The notes under the pieces: generated by a model
Told to the model about the DNA's origin: nothing
Seen by the model: the letters and a program-made list of their open reading frames with translations, nothing else
Databases searched by the model: none
NCBI GenBank assembly: GCA_029865485.1
Contig: JAOUGT010000004.1
Location: forward strand, 1 to 54,736
DNA length: 54,736 bases
Source of the DNA: Nitrospira sp.
GTDB taxonomy: Bacteria; Nitrospirota; Nitrospiria; Nitrospirales; Nitrospiraceae
Direction of reading: 5' to 3'
In this document: in pieces, positions 1 through 10,478 of the stretch
How positions within the stretch are numbered: the stretch's first letter is position 1
Layout: each line of letters begins with the position of its first letter
Program-made: the position numbers and the translations under genes

Positions 1-54
1 CCTGTTTTGTTGTTTCTTGCGGGTTTAGGTTGTCTGAGGTTGGATCTGAGACAG

Positions 55-99
55 TTTGTAAACCGCAGGTTGGAGGTTCGATTCCTCTCGCCAGCTCCA
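55..99 (+). other. 3' half of a tRNA-Thr(TGT), 5' half absent (att-like fragment)
   Basis: TTTGTAA anticodon loop, ACCGC, AGGTT variable loop, GGAGG-TTCGATT-CCTCT T-arm, CGCCAGC acceptor strand, T, CCA. Expected 5' partners (GCTGGCG acceptor, GCGGT anticodon stem, D-arm) are not in bases 1-54. Confidence 0.65.
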
Positions 100-300
100 T
101 ACCGCACTTCGTGCGTACCGCCGACTCCTTATCGTTGTATCGTAACTACCGTCGGCGGATAAACACCTTCAGTATCTCTATCTTTGAACCTCCAACCCTT
201 CAGGGGTTTCGAAGAGGATGTGTCCTCTTCGTGGGGAACATGCGCTGGGGTTGGCTCCCTCTGCAGAAGCCGTAAGGCCCGCTGTCAGGCCGAGCAGCGA

Positions 301-334
301 CGGTTGGGCGATTCGATTCCTCTCGCCAACCTTA
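301..334 (+). other. Second degenerate copy of the tRNA-Thr 3' end
   Basis: 17-bp exact direct repeat TTCGATTCCTCTCGCCA at 77-93 and 312-328, preceded in both by GGTTGG; T-stem no longer pairs in the second copy. Confidence 0.5.
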
Positions 335-366
335 ACTCTCCGGCAGCAATCGCTTGGAGTGTGATA

Positions 367-1614
367 CTACCCAAGCCCCCGTAGAATGTCTTGATAATAG
401 ACATCCAACATGACTGCACGGGTTTCCTCCACAATGACCAACTGGCGTTGGTCGAAGGTATTGGCGCAGTACAGATAGTGATACCCTGGAAACTTTCCAC
501 GCTCGACATGCATCTGCCGACCGTCCGGCTCCTGGCGCGTGGTATCGACGAGCACCTCTCGATCAACTACCTGCTCCCATGCGGCTTGAGCTGAGGGCCA
601 ATGATTTTCGTAGAGGGGACTCTCGGGATCGGTCGGGGTCGCCAGTGCTTCAGGAGAAAATGGGCGGCCCTCATCCGGTTCCGGGGATTCATCCCAAGCG
701 ACACGCTCCTGACTTCCGCGCTGCAACCAATAGAGTGGTCCGTCGTCGACCAGTTCCTCGACTGAGTGGTATCGGACTGAGGTTGGAGGTTCAAGGAGCT
801 GTAGCCCCCTCGCCGCCAGGGCTCGCTGAAAGGGTACTCGTCTACCGAGTTGCCGCGTTTTCTCACACAGGATCATGTGGCCATCTGACGACAGGACTTC
901 CATGAGAGTGTCCAATCGGCGGCCCAGCCCGGTTCGCTGTTCAAATGCCGACTGTCGTACTGAATCGTGCCCACGTTCAAAAGTTTGCCAACTTCGACTT
1001 GGAAGCCCAGGATCTTGCTCAGCCTGAAGCAGCGCATGGGTGGCCACCACAAGATCGTAGCAACCGGAAAGCGGCTCTGCGTCTCCATCCACACAGTCGA
1101 ACCGGAGATTGCGCAAGCCGAGCCTATCCGCTTGTTCCTGCGCAACAGCAATGGACGCGGATGACCGATCGACCCCCACGAACTGCTTATCAGGAAATAG
1201 TCGCGCACAAAAGGAGGTCAGGATGCCCAACCCGCAACCGAAGTCGAGTATCGCGGTCGCCTCGTCACAATGCGCTGCAATCTGTGAGGCGATCACCTCG
1301 TAATAGTCATACCGCTGGCTGTACAGCACCGGAAAGATCTTCGGATGGGCTGCGGCATCATAGAAGGCCATCTCATCATGACGATCACCTTTGCGTTTTT
1401 GCTCGGCACGCGCTGCCAGCTGTTTCAGATCTTCAGGAGAGAGTTGTTGCTGCTGCCAGGCAAAGTAGGCGGGGTCGGACGTAAATTGCCGGAGTCCCCA
1501 CCAGGCCAGATGCTCGTGAAGCGCGGCTCGCAACTCATGGCTCGCGTTTCGAGTTGAGAGTTTCAAGTTTGGAGTTTCAACGCGAAGAGGCCTCCGATAC
1601 TCGGAACGTTTCAC
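367..1614 (-). CDS. SAM-dependent methyltransferase domain protein; true start probably downstream of 1614
   Basis: ILDFGCGLGILTSFCARLFPDKQFVGVDRS motif I; N-terminal part of the ORF is encoded by intergenic repeat-like DNA. Confidence 0.75.
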   Translation of the reverse strand: MKRSEYRRPLRVETPNLKLSTRNASHELRAALHEHLAWWGLRQFTSDPAYFAWQQQQLSPEDLKQLAARAEQKRKGDRHDEMAFYDAAAHPKIFPVLYSQRYDYYEVIASQIAAHCDEATAILDFGCGLGILTSFCARLFPDKQFVGVDRSSASIAVAQEQADRLGLRNLRFDCVDGDAEPLSGCYDLVVATHALLQAEQDPGLPSRSWQTFERGHDSVRQSAFEQRTGLGRRLDTLMEVLSSDGHMILCEKTRQLGRRVPFQRALAARGLQLLEPPTSVRYHSVEELVDDGPLYWLQRGSQERVAWDESPEPDEGRPFSPEALATPTDPESPLYENHWPSAQAAWEQVVDREVLVDTTRQEPDGRQMHVERGKFPGYHYLYCANTFDQRQLVIVEETRAVMLDVYYQDILRGLG

Positions 1615-1634
1615 GCCTGACGCTTCACGCAGGT
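1553..1634. repeat. Intergenic low-complexity GTTTCAAGTTT / TTTCACGC-CTTCACGC short repeats
   Basis: gagttgagagtttcaagtttggagtttcaacg ... cgtttcacgcctgacgcttcacgc; a similar motif occurs at 27557-27586. Confidence 0.5.
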
Positions 1635-3001
1635 CACGGCCGCTTCAGCATGATCGCATCAAAGTACGTCTCCGGCACCGGATGGGGCAGCTGCAGCTGG
1701 CCGGCCCCGAATGCCACATACTTCTCACAGGTCAGCTGCTCCAGACCAATCGGGCCCTTCGCATGCAGCTTACCGACACTCAACCCCATGTCACGTCCGA
1801 TGCCGAAACTTTCACCGGCGTGGAGCCTGGTCGACGCATTCACCAACACGGCGGCGGCATCGACTTCTTTGGTGAATCGCATAGCAGACTCGTAGCGGTT
1901 AGTGACGATCGCCGCCGTCAGAGAGGGACGATGGGCAGCGATGTGGGCGAGTGCCTCGTCCAGACCATCGACCATCTTAATGGCTAAGGTCGGTCCGGCA
2001 AACTGGGTCATCCAATCCGCCTCCGTCGCAGGCACGATTGCCGTATGACCCGTCATGGCCATCTGCCCCATGAGGGCGACGGTCTTGGGGCACGCATGGA
2101 CTTCCACCTTAAACTCATCGAGCAACCGATTGATGAGCGGCGGCAGGAACTGCCGGCCGATGACTTGTTGAACCAACAGGGTGTCCAAGGAGTTGGAGGC
2201 TCCTGACTGTTGGACCTTCGAGTTGATCACCAGATTTTGCGCCATCGGGATATCGGTGTCGCCGTCGACATAGAGGTGCGTCAGCCCCCCGTCATCGCAG
2301 AGCACGGGCATCTTCGCCTGCTCCGCCACCGCCTTTCGCAGCCCAGCCCCGCCACGCACGATGAGCGCATCCACGCCTTTCGCCGATCGCATCAGCTCGA
2401 GCGCCACGTCCTTCTCCGTCCGATCGATCAGAATCCAGGCCCTCGCCGGCACGCCACTCTTCCCGGCGGCCTCATGCAATCCCGCGTCAATCGCCTGGTG
2501 CGTATGCCGCCATTCTGAAGCGCCACGAAGCACACAGAAGTTCCCCGACTTCAGCCCCAGCGCAATCGATTCCACTGTGACGAGCGGACTGCGCTCCGAG
2601 AGCACCCCGAGCACGCCGATCGGCGCCTTGACCCGCGAAACTTGTAACCCATCAGGGCGCTCCTGCCGTGACACCACCAGCCCCACCGGATCCGGCAACT
2701 CAGCAATCTGATGAAGTTGCTCGACCAGGTCACGAATCTGCTCAGCCGTCACTCGCACATGCGCCACGGCAGCCTTCATCCGCTCCTTCGCGGCCCCCTC
2801 TCCGAAAGACTTCCCGACCGCCTCGACATCCCTTGCGTTCGCGGTTAGAATTGTGTCGAGGTCGGAAGCCAGGCGTTCGGCCATCGCATGAAGGGCCGTT
2901 GCCTTGACCGAGCCAGGAAGGATCGCCAGCCCCCTGGCAATACTCCGTGAGTCTTTGAGCAGCTTTTCGATGTATAATTTGGCAGGAACGTCAATCGCCA
3001 T
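1634..3001 (-). CDS. proA: Glutamate-5-semialdehyde dehydrogenase (gamma-glutamyl phosphate reductase)
   Basis: Full-length ProA-like sequence (RLHAGESFGIGRDMGLSVGKLHAKGPIGLEQLTCEKYV). Confidence 0.95.
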   Translation of the reverse strand: MAIDVPAKLYIEKLLKDSRSIARGLAILPGSVKATALHAMAERLASDLDTILTANARDVEAVGKSFGEGAAKERMKAAVAHVRVTAEQIRDLVEQLHQIAELPDPVGLVVSRQERPDGLQVSRVKAPIGVLGVLSERSPLVTVESIALGLKSGNFCVLRGASEWRHTHQAIDAGLHEAAGKSGVPARAWILIDRTEKDVALELMRSAKGVDALIVRGGAGLRKAVAEQAKMPVLCDDGGLTHLYVDGDTDIPMAQNLVINSKVQQSGASNSLDTLLVQQVIGRQFLPPLINRLLDEFKVEVHACPKTVALMGQMAMTGHTAIVPATEADWMTQFAGPTLAIKMVDGLDEALAHIAAHRPSLTAAIVTNRYESAMRFTKEVDAAAVLVNASTRLHAGESFGIGRDMGLSVGKLHAKGPIGLEQLTCEKYVAFGAGQLQLPHPVPETYFDAIMLKRP

Positions 3002-3243
3002 AGGCCTCATGATCCGGTACAGAATAGGTTGAACTGCGTCGTTGCCATCACGATCTTCCTTGAGCAAAACACTCATGTGAGTAACAGCCGACTATAACAC
3101 GCGTTTTTTCGATCAGTAAACCACGGTTGACATCTCGGGCATGCCGAGCAGGGTGCTGATCAATACGGTTCACGAATAACACGCCGGCACGAGCACATCG
3201 AGGAGGGCCGGACGAAGGAGGAACAATGGGGTCTGGAGTGCAC

Positions 3244-4056
3244 ATGAACGGACGCGGCTACGACCTGGCGCTCTGCCTGATCATGACAACAACCTTGGGA
3301 GCCTGTGCCGAGTTGAAATCCAGCCATACCTTGGGGCCGCCAACGCAGGCGACGCCTGACCAAACCGCCGAACGAGAACGTGAGAGCCAACCACCGAAGG
3401 CCGTGCAAGCGCGTTCGGCCGAAAGCCCCCATCAAGCCTGCCTGGTTACCTTCGACGACGAAGCCGCACTCGGACAAATCTACGGGCAGGCCCGCTCGAC
3501 CTTGGCCCTCAAAACCAGCCGTGGATCGAACGGACAACTGCAAATTTGCGACAGCACCAAGCACAGCAACTGCTGGACCTACCGCCAGCACTGCTCACGC
3601 AGCGATATCAACCTCGATACCATCGGCTCAGCCCATTACCATTTGAGCATGGAAACAGGGATCGAGTGCTACACTCTCCCGGATCCTGGAGACGGCCTAG
3701 GCCGCGGATTCGGCAGGCTCGTGGAATGGAAATGCACCGATGTCGATTGGGTGAAGACCCCGCGCGTTCTGACTTCCCATGACCAAAGCCAGTGGGTCAA
3801 GGTGTGGGCCAGCACAACGGACACCCGATTGCCCATGTACTTCGACCTGGACTCGATTCAGGTGCTCCCCGATACCTCAATCCAGCTCTGGTTCCGAAAG
3901 CGCGATGGCACCTGGTGGTTTTGGCCTGAGCTGCAAGCCGGCACCACCTGGACGTTCCGTGAGCATGTACGCGATGTCTCGGAAGTGCGGATCCGAGGAG
4001 CCAAAGCAGGACGAACCAGCTCCTACGTGATCGGCTCGGTCACAATCCGCGACTGA
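3244..4056 (+). CDS. Putative lipoprotein, surface-adhesin-E-like C-terminal region
   Basis: Lipobox-like LGAC; QWVKVWASTTDTRLPMYFDLDSIQV segment. Confidence 0.6.
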   Translation: MNGRGYDLALCLIMTTTLGACAELKSSHTLGPPTQATPDQTAERERESQPPKAVQARSAESPHQACLVTFDDEAALGQIYGQARSTLALKTSRGSNGQLQICDSTKHSNCWTYRQHCSRSDINLDTIGSAHYHLSMETGIECYTLPDPGDGLGRGFGRLVEWKCTDVDWVKTPRVLTSHDQSQWVKVWASTTDTRLPMYFDLDSIQVLPDTSIQLWFRKRDGTWWFWPELQAGTTWTFREHVRDVSEVRIRGAKAGRTSSYVIGSVTIRD

Positions 4057-4196
4057 GCGCAGCGTGTCCACGTCCGTGCATAGCAGAGCACCCCATTCTG
4101 TAGGTGTCACAGCGCTCGGCACGAATGGTATGTCGAGCGTTCCTTCGCGCGCTACATTAAAAATGGAGTCGGCTTACCTGTTCCGAACTCGCAGAG

Positions 4197-5486
4197 TCAG
4201 GCTGCAGAATCTGTCGATTGTTGCTTTTCTTGCTGAGCCAGCACCCTGGCTAACCACGCCCAGATCAGCATCAACGGCACCATGGCCCATGCAATCTGAG
4301 CCGTCGTGGCACCGAGGGCTTTCACCCCTGTGACCAGCCATCCGGTTGACGCATCGCCGCCGCGAGAGATGGCCGTATCGATGAAATTCTTGGCCTTGTA
4401 CTTTTCTTCTCGAGTGACGACCGTGAACAGCACTTCACGCGCCGGCTTCGAGAGCGCATATTCTCCGACCCGTCGCAGGACGGAAAATACAACGTAGAGC
4501 CCAAGGGTCGGCCACAAAGCGATACCCAAAAACCCGATCACACTGATCACGGGCAAGAACAGCAACGGGGCGATCAGACCAAATCGCCGAATCACGCGCT
4601 GCGTCACAAACACCTGGGTCAGCCACGTCAACAGCCCGGTCGTAAAGTCGAGACTGGAGAACAGGCGTGTGCGGGCCTCCGGCTGATCGAGATATTCAGA
4701 CACCAAGCGTGTCTGCTCGAGATAAAGAAAAGTGGCGGTCATGGTCAAACAAGCCAGGTACCCACAGATCTTCATTAAATAGGGTGAGGAGAATGTCAGA
4801 CGAATGCCGGCCAAGAAGCTACCGTGGAGCGGGTCACCCGGTCGTGGCTGGTGATGTTCGGACCGTTCACGCCCCCATCGCTCGAGTCGATAGATACACC
4901 CCAAACACAAGAACAGAAATCCCGCCGAGGCCAGCATGAGCACCGGCACCGGGAAGATAAACGTCAGTCCCGTTGTGATCAACGGACCGACCAAGGCTCC
5001 GCTACTCCCGCCTGCCGCAATCACGCCGAACAGTCTCGTCCCCTGCTCGGTGGTGAACAGGTCGGCCATGAAGCTCCAGAATACCGACACGATCAACAGG
5101 TTGATCACCGACAGCCACACAAAAAAGCTTCGGGCCACCCACTCGGGCTGCACATGACTTGTCATCAACAGGTAGTACGCGAGCAGATTCACAATAATGA
5201 ACCCGTAGACCGTCAGCAGCAATCGAGAGCGTGAGCATCGCGCGGACAGCCACCCGAACAACGGCGTCACGGCAAGCAGGGTGAGAAACGTCGCCGTCAT
5301 CATCCACGGGAGATGCTTGAGTCCCCCTTCAATGGCCATCTCGTCGCGCACGGGACGGAGGATGGAATACCCGCAGAGCAGGCAGAAGAAATACGCGAAG
5401 GCCCAGGCCAACGGCAGCAGCTCATCCGGTTTGGCCCCAAGAAAATCAGCCCATCGCTGAAACTGAGAACGCGGTAGTGCATCCAT
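4197..5486 (-). CDS. NTP/NDP exchange transporter-like MFS membrane protein
   Basis: Polytopic hydrophobic protein; FFCLLCGYSILRPVRDEMAIEGG and KAKNFIDTAISRGGDASTGW motifs typical of this group. Confidence 0.75.
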   Translation of the reverse strand: MDALPRSQFQRWADFLGAKPDELLPLAWAFAYFFCLLCGYSILRPVRDEMAIEGGLKHLPWMMTATFLTLLAVTPLFGWLSARCSRSRLLLTVYGFIIVNLLAYYLLMTSHVQPEWVARSFFVWLSVINLLIVSVFWSFMADLFTTEQGTRLFGVIAAGGSSGALVGPLITTGLTFIFPVPVLMLASAGFLFLCLGCIYRLERWGRERSEHHQPRPGDPLHGSFLAGIRLTFSSPYLMKICGYLACLTMTATFLYLEQTRLVSEYLDQPEARTRLFSSLDFTTGLLTWLTQVFVTQRVIRRFGLIAPLLFLPVISVIGFLGIALWPTLGLYVVFSVLRRVGEYALSKPAREVLFTVVTREEKYKAKNFIDTAISRGGDASTGWLVTGVKALGATTAQIAWAMVPLMLIWAWLARVLAQQEKQQSTDSAA

Positions 5487-5571
5487 GCGCCCGCAGTGTA
5501 GCAGGTGTATCGTCGCCTGCAAGTAGAAGATCTGCTACAATGCCCCGCTGACGTCTGAGGAGGCCGTAGGG

Positions 5572-6603
5572 ATGATCGATCTTCGTAGCGACACCGTGAC
5601 CAAACCGACCGACGACATGCGCAAGGCGATGGCCCGCGCCGACGTGGGCGATGACGTCTACGGTGAAGATCCGACCGTCAATCGGCTTCAAGACATGGCC
5701 GGAACGATGCTGGGCAAGCGGTTCTGCCTCTTCGTCCCCTCCGGGACCATGGCCAATCAACTGGCGATTCGCGTTCAGACCCAGCCGGGACAAGAAATCA
5801 TCGTCGAAAGCAAAAGCCACATCGTCCGATACGAGCAGGGCGCTGCCGGCGCGCTGGCCGGCGTACAGCTCCACTGGGTGCAGGGAGAGCGCGGTATCAT
5901 CACGGCCGAACAGGTCGAAGCCGCCATTCGGCCGACCGATCCGCACAGCATCACGACCGCGCTGATCTGTCTGGAGAATACACACAATGCCGGCGGCGGT
6001 ACCATTTACCCCCTTTCGACGATCGAAAAAATTCGAACGATCGCGGTGAAACACGGCATCCCGATGCATCTAGATGGGGCCAGACTGTTTAATGCCGTGG
6101 CCGCCACGACGCTTCCTCCGACCGCCTACGCGCAACATTTTGAAACCGTCTCCCTCTGCCTCTCCAAGGGACTCGGCGCTCCCGTCGGATCGCTGCTCCT
6201 CTCCAATGATCCCAAGCTCATCGAGCGAGCGCGTCGCTTTCGTCGTATGTACGGAGGCGCCATGCGCCAGGCCGGCGTGTTAGCCGCCGCAGGGATCTAT
6301 GCGTTGGAGCGACATGTGGCTCGGCTCAAAACCGACCACGAGCATGCGAAGAAACTGGCCCGGCTGCTCCAGCACATACCAGCCATCCAGATCGCGCCGC
6401 AGCATGTGGAAACAAATATCGTGATCTTCGACGTTCTCGACGAGGGACGCTCGCCAAGTGAACTGGTCGCTGCGCTCAAAGACCATGGCGTACTCATCAA
6501 CTCCGTCGGTGGAAAGAGCTATCGCGCCGTCACCCACCTGGACATCACAGAGCCGCAGATCGAAGAAGCCGCGGCAGCCTTCACGAGAGTCCTCCTCCGA
6601 TGA
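5572..6603 (+). CDS. ltaE: Low-specificity L-threonine aldolase
   Basis: [55 protein letters not shown]-lysine region. Confidence 0.95.
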   Translation: MIDLRSDTVTKPTDDMRKAMARADVGDDVYGEDPTVNRLQDMAGTMLGKRFCLFVPSGTMANQLAIRVQTQPGQEIIVESKSHIVRYEQGAAGALAGVQLHWVQGERGIITAEQVEAAIRPTDPHSITTALICLENTHNAGGGTIYPLSTIEKIRTIAVKHGIPMHLDGARLFNAVAATTLPPTAYAQHFETVSLCLSKGLGAPVGSLLLSNDPKLIERARRFRRMYGGAMRQAGVLAAAGIYALERHVARLKTDHEHAKKLARLLQHIPAIQIAPQHVETNIVIFDVLDEGRSPSELVAALKDHGVLINSVGGKSYRAVTHLDITEPQIEEAAAAFTRVLLR

Positions 6604-6734
6604 TCGTTCGACATTGACAGGCTCTCCTTTGATCCATAGAATGCCGAAGTGATGTCGTTCGAGAACGACCTTGCACGCTGCAACGTGTAAGACATCCAGC
6701 ATCGAGACACGGCCCTCCACAATCACGGATACTT

Positions 6735-7520
6735 ATGGACTCCAACACCGTCACCACCACGCCTACTCGGGAAGAACTGAATGCCGAGCTGCTTGAAGTT
6801 CCAGAGCCGCCGGAACAACCGGAGAGTCCTTCCCCGCCGGGATTTGAAGAAGGCATAGAAATCGCCATCCGGCATGTGAAGGGTCGCAGAGGAGGCGATC
6901 TAGTCGGCATCCTCCTCGTCGGGTCCGGGGCACGACGCACACTCACCCCCCACAGTGACATCGATCTGCTCGCCCTCGTCAAAGGCGACGCCGACGGTCA
7001 TGAAATTCTCCGAGTCGGCGAACGATTTGCCGACATCCGCTATCATGGGTACCGTTCGGTCGAAGATGACCTGGCCTATTCCCTCCGACTCCCCTCACTC
7101 TTGAGAAAAAGCCGGATCCTCTACGATCATGACGGTGTCTGTGCCAAGCTGCTCGACAAAGTCCATCAACGCTTCCGCCAAGGGCCCCCTTCGGCATCCA
7201 TCAATGAGCAGATTCGACTCAAGGCGGAATGCTATCACCTCTTAGGAAAAGCACAGGATCTCGTAGAGAAACCAGGCACCGCCTACTATTTATTGACACT
7301 GTTTTATGAGGATTGCATCTCCGCCTTCTTTCGGCTGAGAGGGTTTTGGCTGGTCGCCCCGGTGGATATCCATCGGTTCATGTTTTCCCGTGAGCCAGCC
7401 CTCGCCGACCTAGCCGGACAGTTCCTGACCGCCACGACACTCACCGACCGGCTCAACTTTGGCCGGCAATTTGCCGATCTCCTCTTTAAGGATGTCCCTA
7501 ACCCGGCTCGTATCGACTGA
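6735..7520 (+). CDS. Nucleotidyltransferase-domain protein with HEPN-like C-terminal region
   Basis: GSGARRTLTPHSDIDLLALV (GS..R...SDIDL). Confidence 0.75.
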   Translation: MDSNTVTTTPTREELNAELLEVPEPPEQPESPSPPGFEEGIEIAIRHVKGRRGGDLVGILLVGSGARRTLTPHSDIDLLALVKGDADGHEILRVGERFADIRYHGYRSVEDDLAYSLRLPSLLRKSRILYDHDGVCAKLLDKVHQRFRQGPPSASINEQIRLKAECYHLLGKAQDLVEKPGTAYYLLTLFYEDCISAFFRLRGFWLVAPVDIHRFMFSREPALADLAGQFLTATTLTDRLNFGRQFADLLFKDVPNPARID

Positions 7521-7655
7521 CCGCCGGGAAGTACAGCACCAGCAGCGTCCGTATTACGACGTTGTTTCGCATGCGATGGAAGAGACGTCCCGACCGTGTA
7601 CGCGATCGGCGGGTATCAATTCGCTGTCACCGACCTACATACCAAGGAGCCCTTT

Positions 7656-8549
7656 ATGGAACTGGGATTTATCGGGTTAGGCAAGATGGGCATGAACATG
7701 GTCATCCGTCTACGCCGCGATCAACATCGCGTGGTCGTCTATGACCGATCGAACGACCTGATTCAACAGGCTGAGGGCCATGGCTGTGTCGGCTCCACCT
7801 CGCTTGCCGATTTGGTGAGCAAGCTCAGCGCCCCGCGTGCGGTCTGGATTATGGTTCCCTCCGGCACTCCGACGGAAGAAACGGTACAAGCCGTGGCCGC
7901 CTTGTTGAAACCTGGGGACACCATCATCGACGGGGGCAATACCAGATTTCACGACGATGTGCGGCGCGCCGCGGTATTGAAAACACAGGGGCTCCACTAT
8001 GTCGACGCCGGGACCAGCGGAGGAATCTGGGGACTGAAAGTCGGCTACTGTCTCATGGTCGGCGGGGAAGAGGCTGCCGTGCAACGACTTGCCCCGTTGT
8101 TCAAGACCCTCGCTCCGGACAACGGATGGGCTCACGTCGGCGCCGTCGGGGCAGGTCACTATGTGAAAATGGTGCACAATGGAATCGAATACAGCATGAT
8201 GCAAGGCTATGCGGAAGGCTTTGAGCTGATGTCGAAGAGCGAGTACAAGCTGGATCTTGGGCGCGTCGCCGATCTCTGGATGCATGGCAGCGTGGTGCGT
8301 TCGTGGCTGCTGGAGCTCGCCGTGGGCGCACTCAAGCAGGATCCAAAACTCGAACAGCTGAAAGGGTACGTGCAAGACTCCGGAGAAGGACGCTGGATGA
8401 TCGCCGATGCCATCGAAAAAGACGTTCCGGTCCCCACACTGACGACCGCGCTCTTCACACGGTTTCGATCACGACAGGACCAATCATTTGCAGAGAAGAT
8501 GTTGGCGGCCCTCCGCAACGCCTTCGGTGGTCACGCGATCCGTCGATAA
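7656..8549 (+). CDS. gnd: 6-phosphogluconate dehydrogenase (decarboxylating, short type)
   Basis: MELGFIGLGKMGMNM; DAGTSGGIWGLKVGYCLMVGG; HNGIEYSMMQGYAEGFELM. Confidence 0.95.
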   Translation: MELGFIGLGKMGMNMVIRLRRDQHRVVVYDRSNDLIQQAEGHGCVGSTSLADLVSKLSAPRAVWIMVPSGTPTEETVQAVAALLKPGDTIIDGGNTRFHDDVRRAAVLKTQGLHYVDAGTSGGIWGLKVGYCLMVGGEEAAVQRLAPLFKTLAPDNGWAHVGAVGAGHYVKMVHNGIEYSMMQGYAEGFELMSKSEYKLDLGRVADLWMHGSVVRSWLLELAVGALKQDPKLEQLKGYVQDSGEGRWMIADAIEKDVPVPTLTTALFTRFRSRQDQSFAEKMLAALRNAFGGHAIRR

Positions 8550-8576
8550 TGAGACGATCTCACTGAGGAGACTTCT

Positions 8577-10124
8577 ATGGCGCCGACGAACGGTCCACGC
8601 ATCGACATCAATCCGGCACAGGAACCGTTGCCACCGGTTGAACCCTGTACCCTGGTCATTTTTGGTGGTTCGGGAGATTTGGCCCGTCGGCGCCTGATCC
8701 CTGCCGTCTATAATCTCTTGCTCGACGGATTGCTTCCGTCGAACTATGTCGTGCTCGGACTCGGCCGCACACCCATGAGCGACGAGGAATTCCGTTCGAC
8801 TGTCCGCGATGGCGTCGTCAAACACTCTCGGCAAGCGCTCATCGAAGATACCTGGAACGCCTTTTCCCAACACCTGTTCTACATGGCAGGCGGCAATGAT
8901 GACACCCAGACCTTTGACCGATTGAGGGAACGCGTCGAGGAACTGGAGCAGAAATTCCAACTCCCGGGGAACCGCATTTTCTATCTCAGCATTCCCCCGA
9001 GTTCCTTCACCGACGTCTGTGAAGGATTGTCCCGCTCCGGACTCGCCGGAACGCCAGGAGCTCGATCACCCTATACACGCATCATCGTCGAAAAACCGGT
9101 CGGGCGCGATCTGGCCTCCGCGCAAGCCATTAACGAAGTCACCGGTCGTGTCTTTGACGAATCACAGATTTTCCGGATCGATCATTACCTGGGCAAAGAA
9201 ACCGTGCAGAATCTGATGGTCGTCCGATTTGCCAACAGCATCTTTGAGCCGATCTGGAACCACAAATATGTCGATCACGTTCAAATCACCGTCAGCGAAG
9301 CCGAGGGGGTTGGAACGAGAGCCTCCTACTACGAAGAAGCCGGCGCGCTTCGAGACATGATTCAGAATCATCTCCTCCAGCTGCTCTGCCTTGTGGCGAT
9401 GGAACCGCCCTATTCGCTGGACCCCAACGTCGTGCGCAATGCCAAAATGGAAGTCCTTCGCTGCCTGCGACCCATCACGGCCAAGGATGTGGACACCTGC
9501 ACTGTACGGGCACAATACACAGAGGGGAAAGTCCATGGGACACCGGTACCGGGCTATCGCCGTGAAAAAGGCGTCAAGCCGGACTCCACCACCGAAACCT
9601 ATGTGGCGGTGAAATGTTTTGTTGAGAACTGGCGGTGGTCGGGGGTCCCGTTTTACTTGCGGACCGGAAAAGCCTTGCCGCTGCGGGCCAGCGAAGTCGC
9701 TGTCCAATTCAAAGAGATTCCGCAGATCCTCTTCAACGCCAACCAGCAAAACCCTCAAGCTCCGAACGTGTTGGCCTTGAAGATTCAGCCGGAAGAAGGG
9801 TTGTCGCTTCGGATCGTCTCACGCGTCCCCGGTACGCGCGCGCAAACCCACCCGGTCGAGATGAACTTCAAATATGGGGAAGTCTTCGGTCGCCCCTCTC
9901 CAGAAGCTTATGAGCGCCTGCTGCTCGATGTGATGGCGGGGGATGCGTCCCGCTTCATGCGCCGTGACGCCGTTGAAGCCTCCTGGGCCTGGATCACCCA
10001 GATCCTTGAAGCGTGGGAGAAGTCTGGACAGCGCTGGCTCCCTGAATACCAAGCCGGTACCTGGGGACCGGTCGAAGCCGACCGCCTGATCCAAAAGGAC
10101 GGCCGCACCTGGCGAGTGCTGTGA
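8577..10124 (+). CDS. zwf: Glucose-6-phosphate 1-dehydrogenase
   Basis: VIFGGSGDLARRRLIPAVYNL; RIDHYLGKETVQNLMVVRFAN. Confidence 0.97.
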   Translation: MAPTNGPRIDINPAQEPLPPVEPCTLVIFGGSGDLARRRLIPAVYNLLLDGLLPSNYVVLGLGRTPMSDEEFRSTVRDGVVKHSRQALIEDTWNAFSQHLFYMAGGNDDTQTFDRLRERVEELEQKFQLPGNRIFYLSIPPSSFTDVCEGLSRSGLAGTPGARSPYTRIIVEKPVGRDLASAQAINEVTGRVFDESQIFRIDHYLGKETVQNLMVVRFANSIFEPIWNHKYVDHVQITVSEAEGVGTRASYYEEAGALRDMIQNHLLQLLCLVAMEPPYSLDPNVVRNAKMEVLRCLRPITAKDVDTCTVRAQYTEGKVHGTPVPGYRREKGVKPDSTTETYVAVKCFVENWRWSGVPFYLRTGKALPLRASEVAVQFKEIPQILFNANQQNPQAPNVLALKIQPEEGLSLRIVSRVPGTRAQTHPVEMNFKYGEVFGRPSPEAYERLLLDVMAGDASRFMRRDAVEASWAWITQILEAWEKSGQRWLPEYQAGTWGPVEADRLIQKDGRTWRVL

Positions 10125-10139
10125 GCCGCGCACCGAACG

Positions 10140-10478
10140 TCAGAATGAGCCGGACAACGCGGACTCAATCTGCGTCCGTATTGCCTCCTTCTTCCCAAGC
10201 CCTCCGATAAAGGTTGCAAACTCGCCGTTCTTATAGAGCGCCAGCGCCGGCAGTGACGAGATCTCCAATTCCGCAGGAATTTGAAACTGTTCCTCCACGT
10301 TCATCGTCAGGATCTGCACTCGCTCACCCAGCTCGGCCTGCAGCTGCTCGAGCTCTTTCATCAGCACACGGCAATGGCCGCAACCTGGTTTCCAAAACTC
10401 CACCAACACCGGAACGGAGCTGGCCTCGACGACGTGATCGAACGCTCGATCGGTGATGGCTTGCAGTTCGGAGTTCAC
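10140..10478 (-). CDS. Thioredoxin family protein with CGHC active site
   Basis: VLVEFWKPGCGHCRVLMKELEQL. Confidence 0.9.
   Translation of the reverse strand: MNSELQAITDRAFDHVVEASSVPVLVEFWKPGCGHCRVLMKELEQLQAELGERVQILTMNVEEQFQIPAELEISSLPALALYKNGEFATFIGGLGKKEAIRTQIESALSGSF

Noticed and set aside
1-99. 3' end of tmRNA (CCAGCTCCA resembles tmRNA ends)
   Set aside because: The canonical tRNA parse (anticodon stem, 5-nt variable loop, T-arm, 7-nt acceptor, T, CCA) fits better, though the upstream sequence is truncated.
249-331. A complete tRNA from GGTTGGC (249-255) to GCCAACC (325-331)
   Set aside because: Acceptor pairing is possible but the T-arm and anticodon arm do not fold; better explained as a degenerate tRNA 3' end.
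5446-6069. 207-aa minus-strand ORF
   Set aside because: Antisense to ltaE; shadow ORF.
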